Below are positions 35,106-45,285 of a stretch of 64,000 nt of DNA, in pieces. The notes beneath the pieces were generated by a model that was not told the DNA's origin, made no database searches, and was given only the letters and a program-made list of their open reading frames with translations. The DNA lies in NCBI GenBank assembly GCA_041398025.1, contig JAWKVM010000019.1, forward strand, positions 88,411-152,410, written 5' to 3'. The position numbers and the translations under genes are program-made. Origin of the DNA: JANQPX01 sp041398025 (GTDB lineage Bacteria > Pseudomonadota > Alphaproteobacteria > Geminicoccales > Geminicoccaceae). Every line of letters starts with the position of its first letter. Position 1 is the stretch's first letter.

Positions 35106-35702
35106 GTGGATGCGTTTGCGGATGATGGTTTCGATCTGGGTGCGCGCCTGAAGGCGATGCGCCTCGGCGCCGAGATGAGTCAGCGCCAGCTTGCCGAGCG
35201 GGCCGGCGTGCCCCATGCTCAGATCTCGATCCTGGAGCAGAACAAGTCGAGCCCTTCGGTCTCGACATTGAGAAAAATTCTCGGCGGTCTCGGGGTCAGC
35301 ATGGCTGATTTCTTCGAACCGGAACGGCCGGCGCAGGAGGGACCGTTCTTCGGCGCGGACGAGATGATCGATCTGACGTCCAAGCTTTGGATATCACCGG
35401 GAAACGGCCCCGTCGGACGGGTGACGCTGAAGCAGGTCGGCGACGCCAGGGCCCACAATCTCCAGATCCTGCACGAAACCTACGAGCCCGGCGCCGACAC
35501 TGGCGAAACCCATCTGCAGCACCTCTCCACCGAAGGCGGCATCGTGGTCGCAGGCGAGGTCGAGGTCACCGTCGGCAGCGCCGTGCGCGTTCTGAAAGCC
35601 GGTCAATCCTATCTGTTCGACAGCCGCGTGCCCCATCGCTTTCGCAACCTCTCGGACGAGATCGCCGTGGTGATATCGGCCTGCACCCCACCCTATCTGT
35701 AA
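35106..35702 (+). CDS. XRE-family regulator with C-terminal cupin (PuuR-like)
   Basis: An N-terminal HTH_3 domain (LGARLKAMRLGAEMSQRQLA then QISILEQNKSSPSVSTLRKI) is followed by a cupin domain (ETHLQHLSTEGGIVVAGEVE, then YLFDSRVPHRFRNL). This is the plan of PuuR, which represses putrescine genes until it senses the amine. GTG 35106 is preferred because CAGGAG lies 9 nt upstream; the ATG at 35079 sits 5 nt after the operator and has no such site. The gene lies between the hydrolase pair and the aminotransferase, with matching operators on both sides. Confidence 0.85.
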   Translation: MDAFADDGFDLGARLKAMRLGAEMSQRQLAERAGVPHAQISILEQNKSSPSVSTLRKILGGLGVSMADFFEPERPAQEGPFFGADEMIDLTSKLWISPGNGPVGRVTLKQVGDARAHNLQILHETYEPGADTGETHLQHLSTEGGIVVAGEVEVTVGSAVRVLKAGQSYLFDSRVPHRFRNLSDEIAVVISACTPPYL

Positions 35703-35725
35703 GCGCGCCGAGTTACAAAAAAGCG

Positions 35726-35766
35726 CTCAAAATTCTGAACAATTTGTTGCTCAAAATAATGAGCAG
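35726..35766 (+). promoter_or_regulatory. Tandem PuuR-like operators before the aminotransferase gene
   Basis: GCTCAAAATTCTGAACA (35726-35742) and GCTCAAAATAATGAGCA (35750-35766) are direct repeats 24 bp apart. The second also forms TGCTCA-N6-TGAGCA. They lie 40-80 bp before the start at 35806, where a repressor would block the promoter. Confidence 0.65.
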
Positions 35767-35805
35767 TGCTATCGTGCCGACTCCCATTGAAACGCTGGAG
35801 TGGTC

Positions 35806-37110
35806 ATGACCAACACTGCCGATCTAAAAGCCCGCCAGGCCGCCGCCGTAGCACCCGGCGTGGCCACGAAGGGCATCTATGCCGCCCGCGCCGAGAATGC
35901 CGAGCTTTGGGATGTCGACGGCCGGCGTTTCATCGATTTCGCGGTGGGCATCGCCGTCAACAATACCGGTCATCGCCACCCCAGGGTCATGGCGGCGGTC
36001 GCCGAGCAGGCGACGGCCTTCACCCATACCTGCTTTCATGTCGCCCCCTATGAGGGCTACATTCGCCTTGCCGAACGGCTGAACGCGCTGGTGAACACCG
36101 GCAGCGACAACCGCACCATGCTGGTGACCACAGGTGCCGAAGCGGTCGAGAACGCGATCAAGGTCGCCCGGGCCCATACCGGTCGGCCGGCGGTGATCGC
36201 CTTTTCCGGCGCCTTCCATGGCCGCACCCTGATGGGCATGGCGCTCACCGGCAAAGTCGTGCCTTACAAGAAGAATTTTGGGCCGTTTCCGGCCGAAATC
36301 TATCACGCGCCTTTCCCCCATGACTTTCACGGCCTCTCGGTCGACGACGCTCTCGCAGGGCTCGAACGGCTGTTCGCCGGCGACATCGACGCCGAGCGGG
36401 TTGCCGCTTTCATCGTCGAGCCGGTTCAGGGCGAAGGCGGCTTCAATGTCGCACCACCGGAATTCCTGCGGGCGCTGCGCGAGATCGCCGACCGCCACGG
36501 TATCCTGCTGATCTCCGACGAGGTGCAGGCCGGCATGGGCCGCACCGGCAGGATGCTGTCGATCGAACATGCCGGTGTCACCCCCGATCTCGTCACCTTC
36601 GCCAAGGGCCTTGCCGGCGGCTTTCCGTTGTCCGCCGTGGTCGGCAACGCCGAGATCATGGAGGCGGCGCATCCCGGCGGTCTCGGTGGCACCTATGCCG
36701 GCAATCCCATGGCGATCGCCGCGTCCAACGCCGTGCTCGACGTGATCGAGGAGGAGAAACTCTGCGCCCGCGCCATCGAGATCGGCGAGCGGATCAAGAC
36801 CCGCCTCACCGAGATCGCCGGACGCCAGGGCATGGAGGTGATCGGCGACATCCGCGGGATGGGCGCGATGATGGCATTCGAGCTGGTTCATGACCGGCAA
36901 AGCAAGGAGCCGGCACCGGCGCTGACCGCCGCCGTCGTTCAGGAGGCGGAGAACCGCGGCCTGATCCTCCTGTCCTGCGGCACACGTGCGAACGTCGTCC
37001 GGCTGCTACCGCCGCTGACCATTCCCAGCGATATGCTCGACGAAGGCCTGGATATCATCGAGCAGTCCCTGGAGGCCGCCGTCTCCGCCCAATCCGCCGA
37101 AGCTGCCTGA
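35806..37110 (+). CDS. gabT: Class III aminotransferase, GABA/5-aminovalerate type
   Basis: A 434-residue PLP enzyme. It has the phosphate-binding and cofactor motifs TGAEAVENAIKVARAHTGRP and ISDEVQAGMGRTGRM, and the Schiff-base lysine K267 in FAKGLAGGFPLSAVVG. Length and sequence fit GabT/DavT, which moves the omega-amino group of 4-aminobutyrate or 5-aminovalerate to 2-oxoglutarate. The glutaryl-CoA dehydrogenase and CoA-transferase downstream favour the C5 substrate. GGAG precedes ATG 35806. It is the first gene of the operon under the tandem operators. Confidence 0.9.
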   Translation: MTNTADLKARQAAAVAPGVATKGIYAARAENAELWDVDGRRFIDFAVGIAVNNTGHRHPRVMAAVAEQATAFTHTCFHVAPYEGYIRLAERLNALVNTGSDNRTMLVTTGAEAVENAIKVARAHTGRPAVIAFSGAFHGRTLMGMALTGKVVPYKKNFGPFPAEIYHAPFPHDFHGLSVDDALAGLERLFAGDIDAERVAAFIVEPVQGEGGFNVAPPEFLRALREIADRHGILLISDEVQAGMGRTGRMLSIEHAGVTPDLVTFAKGLAGGFPLSAVVGNAEIMEAAHPGGLGGTYAGNPMAIAASNAVLDVIEEEKLCARAIEIGERIKTRLTEIAGRQGMEVIGDIRGMGAMMAFELVHDRQSKEPAPALTAAVVQEAENRGLILLSCGTRANVVRLLPPLTIPSDMLDEGLDIIEQSLEAAVSAQSAEAA

Positions 37111-37136
37111 GTCAAGACGTGTAAAAGGAAACCGTG

Positions 37137-38347
<1,211 letters not shown>

Positions 38348-38348
<1 letters not shown>

Positions 38349-39523
38349 TGGCGGCACCGCTCGAAGGGCTTCGGGTGCTGGAGCTTGCCCGCATCCTCGC
38401 CGGCCCCTGGATCGGCCAGACCCTCGCCGATCTCGGCGCCGAAGTGATCAAGGTCGAAAGCCCCGAAGGCGACGATACCCGCAAATGGGGTCCGCCCTTC
38501 GTCGAGCGCGACGGCGACCGCTCGGCCGCCTATTTCCACGGCTGCAATCGTGGCAAACGTTCGGTGGTCGTGGATTTCCGCACAGCGGACGGCCGGGCCA
38601 CGGTGCGGGAACTCGCAGCCCGATCCGACGTGCTGGTGGAAAACTTCAAGGTCGGCGGCCTGAAGAAATTCGGGCTCGATTACGAGAGCCTGAACGAGAT
38701 CAACCCCCGGCTCGTCTATTGCTCCGTCACCGGCTTCGGCCAGACCGGCCCCTACGCCGCCCGCCCCGGCTATGACTTCCTGATCCAGGGCATGGGCGGG
38801 ATCATGTCAGTCACCGGCGAGCCCGATCGCGAACCGCAGAAGATCGGCGTCGCGTTTGCCGACATTCTGACCGGCCTCTACGGCGTCATCGGCATCCAGG
38901 CAGCACTGGCCCAGCGCGAACGAACCGGCGAGGGCCAGCATATCGATCTCTCGCTCCAGGACACCATGACCGGCGTGCTTGCGAATCAAGCCATGAACTT
39001 TTTGATCACTGGTGAGCCACCTCTGAGGCTCGGCAACGCTCATCCCAACATCGCGCCTTATCAGGTCTTCGAAACCGTGGATGGTTACGTCATCATCGCC
39101 GTCGGCAACGATGGCCAGTTCGGCCGGCTCTGTTCGGTGCTCGGTCTCATGGATGTGGCCGCCGATCCGCGCTTCTCGACCAACCCCGATCGTGTCGCCA
39201 ATCGCGACGCCCTGACCGATGTCCTGTCGATCGCGATCGAACCTTGGACTCGGGGGGAACTCCTGGCGGCCCTCGAGGCGAGCGGCGTGCCCGCCGGACC
39301 GATCAATGATATCGCCGAGGTCTTCGCCGATCCCCAGACCCGCGCCCGCGCCATGCAGATTGCGCCGGAAGGCATCCCGGGCGTGCGCACACCGCTTCGC
39401 TTCTCCGCTGCCGAGCTGGCGCTCGATCGCGCTTCGCCGAGGCTGGGTGAGCACACCGAGGATGTCAAAGCGGAACTGGACCCGTGCCAGCAAACGCCAG
39501 CACCCTCCGAGAAACTCGCCTAG
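38348..39523 (+). CDS. Class III CoA-transferase (CaiB/BaiF), probably glutarate-specific
   Basis: A 391-residue enzyme starting MAAPLEGLRVLELARILAGP. It has the family signature PWIGQTLADLGAEVIKVESP and the catalytic Asp in GQHIDLSLQDTMTG. Genes of this kind next to gcdH encode glutarate or succinate-hydroxymethylglutarate CoA-transferase, supplying glutaryl-CoA from glutarate and succinyl-CoA. The ATG shares one base with the gcdH stop, so the two are translationally coupled. An upstream extension of the open frame inside gcdH is not coding. Confidence 0.9.
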
Positions 39524-39643
39524 ACGCCAGCTCGTCGCGGTTACCGTCATGCATCGGGTCGGGCTTGGTCATCCGTGCCCGTCGCCATGGTGCTGATCGC
39601 CGGCACCTCGCGTTCGAAAATTTTCTTGAATCCATCCTTGAGA

Positions 39644-39668
39644 CATCCATATACCATCTGTATGGATG
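39644..39668. promoter_or_regulatory. Inverted-repeat operator CATCCATA-N9-TATGGATG
   Basis: Perfect 8-bp arms lie 9 bp before the start of the ribbon-helix-helix regulator gene, so an autoregulatory site is likely. Confidence 0.65.
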
Positions 39669-39677
39669 GAGTAAGTC

Positions 39678-40097
39678 ATGGCTGGAACGATCCACAAACT
39701 GCGTGACAAGGGCGGCGAGTCCGAAAAGATCACGATCAATCTCGGCTATGTCGACCTTGGCCGGATCGATCTGATGGTTCAGGACGGCTTCTACGCCAAT
39801 CGCACGGACTTCATCAGAACGGCAATCCGCAACCAGCTGTCCACCGAGCGCGAGGCCGTCACGCAGGCAATCGAACGCAACACCCTGGAGCTTGGGCTGC
39901 GCGACTACCGCCGGGAGGATCTCGAGGCTGTCCGAAAGGCGGGCGAGCTTCTGCACATCAAGATCGTCGGGCTGGCCCGCATCGCTGATGACGTGCCGGT
40001 GGATCTGGCGCTTGCCACCATCGGATCAATTACCGTGCTGGGCGCGCTTCAGGCGAGGCCCGAGCTGAAGACAGCGCTGGCCGACCGTATCCGATAG
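39678..40097 (+). CDS. CopG-type ribbon-helix-helix regulator
   Basis: A 139-residue protein. The RHH domain (about 17-55) reads KITINLGYVDLGRIDLMVQD then NRTDFIRTAIRNQL. The remainder is a helical region that may sense a ligand or oligomerise (LELGLRDYRREDLEAVRKAG then ELLHIKIVGLARIADDVPVD). It is encoded 35 bp before the second C45 hydrolase gene and probably controls it through the inverted repeat at 39644-39668. Confidence 0.82.
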   Translation: MAGTIHKLRDKGGESEKITINLGYVDLGRIDLMVQDGFYANRTDFIRTAIRNQLSTEREAVTQAIERNTLELGLRDYRREDLEAVRKAGELLHIKIVGLARIADDVPVDLALATIGSITVLGALQARPELKTALADRIR

Positions 40098-40132
40098 GGC
40101 GAGCGGCCCTGCCTTCAAAAAGGATCGATGAC

Positions 40133-41332
40133 ATGGATGATTTCTCGCTGACCTTCGATGCGGTTGCGGAAGCGAAGGCCGGACCCAAATGGCGCGCGCG
40201 CTGGCACCGGTCCTGGCCTTCCTATCAGGCCTGGTTCCTGAGCAGGGACGGCGATGGCGGGCCATCGAGGGCCACGTGCGAGGCGGCACTTGGCCGACAC
40301 ATGCCGGAGCTTCTTCCGGTTCATCACCGGCTGGTGCAGCTTGCCGGTGGCGGCGACCGTGCGGCCCGCTTTCTTTCGACCTGGTGCCCGCCCGCTTATC
40401 TCGGAGGTTGTTCCCTGGCAGCATGCGCCGACGAAAAATCGGTGCGTCTGGTGCGCAATTACGATCTGTCGCCCGACCTCAACGAGGGCCTGCTCTTGCG
40501 CAGCGAATGGAGCGGCATGCCGGTCATGGGCATGATCGAGTTTCTCTGGGGGTTGTCCGACGGCGTCAATCAGGCCGGCCTGTGCGCGGCGCTCGCCTTC
40601 GGTGGCCGGAGTGAGGTCAGGGAGGGGTTTGGCGTGACCACGATCCTCCGCTACGTGCTCGAGACCTGCGCGAGCGTCGCGGAGGCTTTGACTGTGCTGC
40701 GCCGAGTTCCGTCGCACATGGCTTACAATATCGTCCTGGCCGACAGCGCCGGAGCCACGGCCACGGCCGAGCTGATCCCCGGAGGCGGCGTGCGCATGCT
40801 TCAGCCTGCCATCGCCACCAACCACCAGCACGGAGAAGAGAGGGCGGATTATCCGGCGTTCACCAACACCGGTCCGAGGCGCGTCTTTCTGAACGATCTC
40901 GTCGGCGCCGAGGTCGATCCGAAGGCGTTGACCGATGCGTTCTTGAAGCACCCCTTGTTTCAGACCGACTATGCCAGAGGCTTCGGCACGCTGTTCACGG
41001 CGGCGTATGACCCGGTCGGCCGTGGATTGACCATGCGTTGGCCTGATCGGAGCTGGACGCAGACCCTCGATCGTTTCGCCGAAGGACAGCAGCATATCGT
41101 CTACGACGACCGGATCGAGACCACCTCGAGCTGCCCGAGCGCTTCCGGCCCCGATCTCATGGCATCCCTGGCCGAGGTGAGGCACTACCTGCCGAAGACG
41201 GCGGCCGCCCGCTTCGATCGCTGGGCGGCGGATGCGCGGCGTCGTGAGCCCGACTGGGCTGGTTTCGGCCGCCTCTTCGACTATCGACGTGCGGCAATAA
41301 AGCGTGAGGCCGCGCTCACGGAGGCGGATTAG
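40133..41332 (+). CDS. C45-family Ntn-hydrolase/acyltransferase (second copy)
   Basis: A 399-residue paralogue of the protein at 32881, sharing MPELLPVHHRLVQLAG-like and VRLVRNYDLSPDLNEGLLLR blocks and the loop SDGVNQAGLCAALAFGGR. The expected self-processing nucleophile is C93 in YLGGCSLAAC, with the canonical preceding Gly that the first copy lacks. It belongs to a separate two-gene unit with its own RHH regulator, so the two copies are likely induced by different signals or act on different N-acyl amines. Confidence 0.82.
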   Translation: MDDFSLTFDAVAEAKAGPKWRARWHRSWPSYQAWFLSRDGDGGPSRATCEAALGRHMPELLPVHHRLVQLAGGGDRAARFLSTWCPPAYLGGCSLAACADEKSVRLVRNYDLSPDLNEGLLLRSEWSGMPVMGMIEFLWGLSDGVNQAGLCAALAFGGRSEVREGFGVTTILRYVLETCASVAEALTVLRRVPSHMAYNIVLADSAGATATAELIPGGGVRMLQPAIATNHQHGEERADYPAFTNTGPRRVFLNDLVGAEVDPKALTDAFLKHPLFQTDYARGFGTLFTAAYDPVGRGLTMRWPDRSWTQTLDRFAEGQQHIVYDDRIETTSSCPSASGPDLMASLAEVRHYLPKTAAARFDRWAADARRREPDWAGFGRLFDYRRAAIKREAALTEAD

Positions 41333-41702
41333 GCGAAAGTTATCGCCACGGGCCTCGATCGAGCGGAGCCGATGGCCGGCGGGATATGGTGCTCAAGCGA
41401 GAATTCGTAGAAGAGAGCAGGTTGGTCATCAAGAGAAGACCCACCACAGTTCCGCCGGTAGCCTCGGAGGTGACCCAGGCAGGGCCTGGAACGAAGACAG
41501 AAAGCACGCAGAAGATCGCGCACAGCCCCGAAGGCCCGCCCAGACCGGCGAGACGCGGAATGCATCTGCGACGAAACCTTTCACGGGGTCTACGGCCAAC
41601 GTGAAATAAAGTGTCAAAACCGCCGAGAGGACCGGTCTCAGCGCCAAACATCAGTAGACCACCAACATGGCCTACGGTCCCATGCTCAAATGGGTGCCAT
41701 AG
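41333..41702. other. Intergenic stretch after the second C45 gene
   Basis: No supported gene. On the minus strand a hydrophobic stretch (SGLCAIFCVLSVFVPGPAWV) can be read, but without a start signal. The region leads into degenerate sequence and may itself be decayed. Confidence 0.4.
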
Positions 41703-41990
41703 CTGGGTATCCGGCGTCACGACTATGAAACCCTGTTCGCCAGCCTTGAGGATGAGCACAAGCTGGTAAGTATTGCCTGCTCGCTCGCGATCTTCGGCGA
41801 AAGCAAGGCGGAGGCCAATGCACGGGTTGCCAGCGCCATCAACTGCTGGGCAGAGCGAAACTTCTGGCTGCCGCCCGATCGCTTCATCCTCCTGCCGATC
41901 TTTTTGAACATGCTGCCCTTCGGCGCCGATCGGCACGTCATGGTCGATCTTGGACGCTACCGCACCATGGACGTCGCGGGCGGCGATGAT
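41703..41990 (+). pseudogene. Fragment of a conjugal TraC/VirB4-like ATPase
   Basis: Reads LGIRRHDYETLFASLEDEHK then LVSIACSLAIFGESKAEANA, FWLPPDRFILLPIFLNMLPF and GADRHVMVDLGRYRTMDVA. This is the segment just before the ATPase domain of F-type TraC proteins. It begins after a stop and ends before any Walker motif, so only about 95 codons remain. Confidence 0.7.
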
Positions 41991-42149
41991 GCGGGGGTTC
42001 TGTCCGCCATTTCAATCGCACCGGATAAGGGGCTGGCATCGCACGCGCAGATCACCGGTGATTCACGTGCGATCCGGGCGGGCATGGCTGCAGATCTGCT
42101 CGACAGGATAACGCTTCCGCCGGCGGACACCTGTGTTGATTGTGCCGCC

Positions 42150-42310
42150 ATGGCGGCGCCGAGACCGGCTCGGTGGTCCTCGGCGCATCGGTCCCGGTTC
42201 TGCTGAATTCCCGCTCCAACGAGGCTGCACGGCGGATAAACTCGCTGCTCTTGGCCATGGCCGCCAGCGCGCGGGAAGTGGAGCCAGGTCAGCCCTGCCA
42301 ACGCCCCTGA
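42150..42310 (+). pseudogene. C-terminal fragment of a phosphate acetyltransferase-like protein
   Basis: Reads GAETGSVVLGASVPVLLNSR then SNEAARRINSLLLAMAASA, the last strand-helix unit of Pta (usual form VVLGARVPIILTSRADS). A stop precedes it in frame and no upstream Pta sequence is visible. It ends 22 nt inside the convergent AraC gene. Confidence 0.65.
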
Positions 42311-43242
42311 GCCCGACTGCGAAAGCCCGAGGGCGTCTGCCCGAACGCAGCCTTGAATAGGCGCGAGAACTGGGCCTGATCGGAAAAGCCGTACTGGTAG
42401 GCTATGTCGGCGATGCCGAAGCCGCCTCCGGCTTCGAGCCGGTCTCGTGCGGCAATGAGCCGTTCCTGCCGAATGCGCGCGGCGACGGTCTCGTTTGTAT
42501 CCTTGAACAGGTCATGCAGATAGCGCTTCGAGATCGAGCAGGCATCCGCCACGGCTTCGAGCGACAGGGCAGAATCCGTCAGATTCGCCCGGATGTACAT
42601 CTCAGCCCGCTGAAGATGCGCAGCGCGGACGGCCGACGAGGTGCTGGTCACGGCCCGGGGATCGTTTTCGAGCACGAGACCGAGGAGTTCCAGAAGCTGT
42701 CGACCGACAACCGCAGCCGCATGCCCGTCCACCTCTCTTGCGGCGACCTGGGCCTGGGCCACCATGGTCGAGAAAAGCAGACCCAACTCCCTGGTGCCAT
42801 CGAAAGCCTGAACGCAGTGACGGTCGGGTCGGGCAATTCGTTCGGCGAGGGTGCTCCGCGCGACCTTCACCACATGCAGGTCGTTGGCGGCGTCATAGTG
42901 GAATCGATAGGGGGCATCACTACGCTCTATGAGAATTCCGCCAGCACCACACTGCACCGAACGCCCGAGTTGGACAAACTCCACCGTAGAGACCCGCGGG
43001 ATGGTGATGAGGTACGCCTCTTCGTCCGAGTCGTGGACATGGCGTTCATGGCGCTCGTAGCTGGCTGGATCGGAACGGAGCCGGGACAGATGAATGCTCC
43101 CGAGCGACAGACCTGTGAGTTCACCAGCAAACGTCTCGGGTTCGACGAACTCCAGCTCCAGCGGAAAATAGAAGCTGGCGACGGTCTTGCGCCACCGTTC
43201 TATGCGCTCGTTCACCGTATCCAGTCGAGACTGGTCGAACAT
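42289..43242 (-). CDS. AraC-family transcriptional activator of the hydantoinase operon
   Basis: A 317-residue protein from ATG 43242 (in-frame 43338 is less likely). The N-terminal domain resembles the AraC_binding_2/cupin-like sensor (ERHVHDSDEEAYLITIPRVS). The C-terminal double helix-turn-helix (about 215-315) reads LSLEAVADACSISKRYLHDL then FGIADIAYQYGFSDQAQFSR and LFKAAFGQTPSGFR. It is divergent from hyuB with about 260 bp between starts, so it probably controls hyuB-hyuA-permease. Confidence 0.88.
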   Translation of the reverse strand: MFDQSRLDTVNERIERWRKTVASFYFPLELEFVEPETFAGELTGLSLGSIHLSRLRSDPASYERHERHVHDSDEEAYLITIPRVSTVEFVQLGRSVQCGAGGILIERSDAPYRFHYDAANDLHVVKVARSTLAERIARPDRHCVQAFDGTRELGLLFSTMVAQAQVAAREVDGHAAAVVGRQLLELLGLVLENDPRAVTSTSSAVRAAHLQRAEMYIRANLTDSALSLEAVADACSISKRYLHDLFKDTNETVAARIRQERLIAARDRLEAGGGFGIADIAYQYGFSDQAQFSRLFKAAFGQTPSGFRSRAQGRWQG

Positions 43243-43500
43243 ATCATTCTCGAACGCCCCTGTTGCGCTCCTAGCGTACAGAATACCGGCATTTAACGCC
43301 CGGTGCAAAAAATCTGCGTTATCTGCGCTTACGGACAAACATTAATGCGCGCGCGGTCAAGATCGCGTTCGCGCTGTAATGCATCATCGGTCATTGACTT
43401 CGCGCCGGAAAAAGCGCGGGCGGGAGGAAACGCACGGCCGACACCTATTCTCTCTCCGTCCTTTCTGGCGCGCATCATCTCGGAGCAAGAGGAGGAAGAC
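43243..43500. promoter_or_regulatory. Divergent promoter region araC/hyuB
   Basis: About 260 bp without a gene between divergent start codons. TCTGCG repeats lie around 43312-43328. The hyuB Shine-Dalgarno (GAGGAGGAAG) lies at its right end. Confidence 0.5.
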
Positions 43501-45252
43501 ATGGCTGTCAAGGACGTGGACCCGATCACACTGACCGTGGTGCGGGGCGTGCTGGAGACGACCCAACGCGAGATGACGCTGACGCTGGAGATGACCGCGC
43601 GATCGAGCGTGTTCAACCTGGCGCACGACTACTCAACGGCGCTGTTCAATCACACACCGGAGATGATCCTGCAAGGCCAGGACATCCCTATCCACCTCGG
43701 CTCACTGATCCCGGCCATGAAAGCGGTCAACCAGTTCTTCGAGGGCGACATCCATGAGGGCGACCTGATCCTGCACAACGATCCGGACTATGCCGGAAGC
43801 CACATCATCGATACCTGCATGTACTACCCGGTGTTCTACAAAGGCGAGTTGTTGTTCTGGACGGTGTGCAAGGGCCACCTCACCGACATCGGCGGCCCGG
43901 TCCCCGCCGGCTACAACCCGGACGCAAAGGAGATCTACGCGGAGGGGCTGCGAATTCCGCCGATCAAGCTCTGGGACAGAGGCAAGCCGCGCAACGACGT
44001 GCTGAACATGCTGCTCACCAACATGCGCGCGCGCCGCGACCAGGAGGGTGACTTCAACGCCCTGATCGGCGCCTGCCAGGTCGGTGCGCGGGCCCTGATC
44101 GCGCTGGTCGAAAAGTACGGCAAGCAGACGGTGCAGGACTGCATCGACGTGCTGCTCGACATGGCGAACCGGCACATGAACAAGATCATCGCCGACGTGC
44201 CGGACGGCATTTACACCGGAACGGCGATCGTCGAGGACGCCGGCCACGGCTTCGGCGATTTCGAGATCTCGGCCAAGGTCACCATCAAGGGCGAGACCTG
44301 CCACATCGAGATCTCCTCGCCGCCGCAGATCCCCTATTTCATCAACTCCTATGAAGGCAATTCCTACTCAGGTGTCTATCTCGGGCTGATGATGTTCGCG
44401 CAGCTGCCGCCACCTTACAACGAGGGTCTCTACCGCAACGTGACAGTGGACATGGGGCCGAAGGGCACGCTCTGCAACGCCGAGTCTCCTGCGCCGCATA
44501 TGAACTGCACCACCACGCCGATGGAAACGCTGACCGACGCCGTACGCCTTGCCTTCGAGCAGGCCGCGCCCGCCAAGGTCTCGGCGAGCTGGGGCCACGC
44601 CAACGGCTGCAACATCGCCGGCTGGGACACGCGGCACGATGAGGAATACGTGACCATGGTGCTCGCCTCGATCATCTCGGGCGCGGGTGCGACAGCGAGC
44701 CAGGACGGCTGGCACATACGCGGTCCGGAATGCTGCTTCGGCGCGCTGACTTCCGGCGACATCGAGATGCTGGAGCATTCCTATCCCATCATCATCCATC
44801 GCTATTCGATGATGGAAGACTCTGGCGGCGCCGGGACGTTCCGCGGCGGCTCCGGGGCCTGCTGGGAGGTCGAGCCGCTCGACCGGCCGATGAAGCTCAT
44901 CACCTTCGGCGAGGGACGGCGCATTCCAGCCATGGGAGCGGCGGGGGCGAAATCCGCCATGATCGAGCCCAAGGTCGGTCGGCTGGAAGTGACCCGCAAC
45001 GGCGAGACGCAGGTGATCACCGACAACGTCATCGAAACGATCCAACCCGGCGAGCGCGCCGCCAACAAGAACCCCGGCGGCGGCGGCTTCGGCAACCCGT
45101 TCGAGCGCGACGTGGCCCGGGTCGTCGAGGACGTGCGCAACGGTCTGGTCTCGCTCGACGGTGCGCGGCTCGACTACGGGGTGGTGATCACCGACCGCGA
45201 GACGCTGCACGTGGACGTGCCTGCAACCGAACGCGCACGCGCCGCAGCCTGA
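43501..45252 (+). CDS. hyuB: Hydantoinase B/oxoprolinase family subunit
   Basis: A 583-residue protein from ATG 43501, directly after GAGGAGGAAGAC. Family stretches are ARSSVFNLAHDYSTALFNHT, LHNDPDYAGSHIIDTCMYYP, GHLTDIGGPVPAGYN and the C-terminal ANKNPGGGGFGNPFERD. With HyuA it forms the ATP-dependent ring-opening enzyme of the N-methylhydantoinase/5-oxoprolinase/acetone carboxylase group. The substrate is probably a cyclic imide or lactam, given the nucleobase-type permease beside it. Confidence 0.92.
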   Translation: MAVKDVDPITLTVVRGVLETTQREMTLTLEMTARSSVFNLAHDYSTALFNHTPEMILQGQDIPIHLGSLIPAMKAVNQFFEGDIHEGDLILHNDPDYAGSHIIDTCMYYPVFYKGELLFWTVCKGHLTDIGGPVPAGYNPDAKEIYAEGLRIPPIKLWDRGKPRNDVLNMLLTNMRARRDQEGDFNALIGACQVGARALIALVEKYGKQTVQDCIDVLLDMANRHMNKIIADVPDGIYTGTAIVEDAGHGFGDFEISAKVTIKGETCHIEISSPPQIPYFINSYEGNSYSGVYLGLMMFAQLPPPYNEGLYRNVTVDMGPKGTLCNAESPAPHMNCTTTPMETLTDAVRLAFEQAAPAKVSASWGHANGCNIAGWDTRHDEEYVTMVLASIISGAGATASQDGWHIRGPECCFGALTSGDIEMLEHSYPIIIHRYSMMEDSGGAGTFRGGSGACWEVEPLDRPMKLITFGEGRRIPAMGAAGAKSAMIEPKVGRLEVTRNGETQVITDNVIETIQPGERAANKNPGGGGFGNPFERDVARVVEDVRNGLVSLDGARLDYGVVITDRETLHVDVPATERARAAA

Positions 45253-45285
45253 TTTGAAGCTCGCAGAACAGAAAGGAATTCAACC

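Noticed and set aside
34152..35216. 354-codon minus-strand frame opposite the carbon-nitrogen hydrolase and PuuR-like gene
   Set aside because: It is antisense to two conserved genes and across their promoter, and has no domain.
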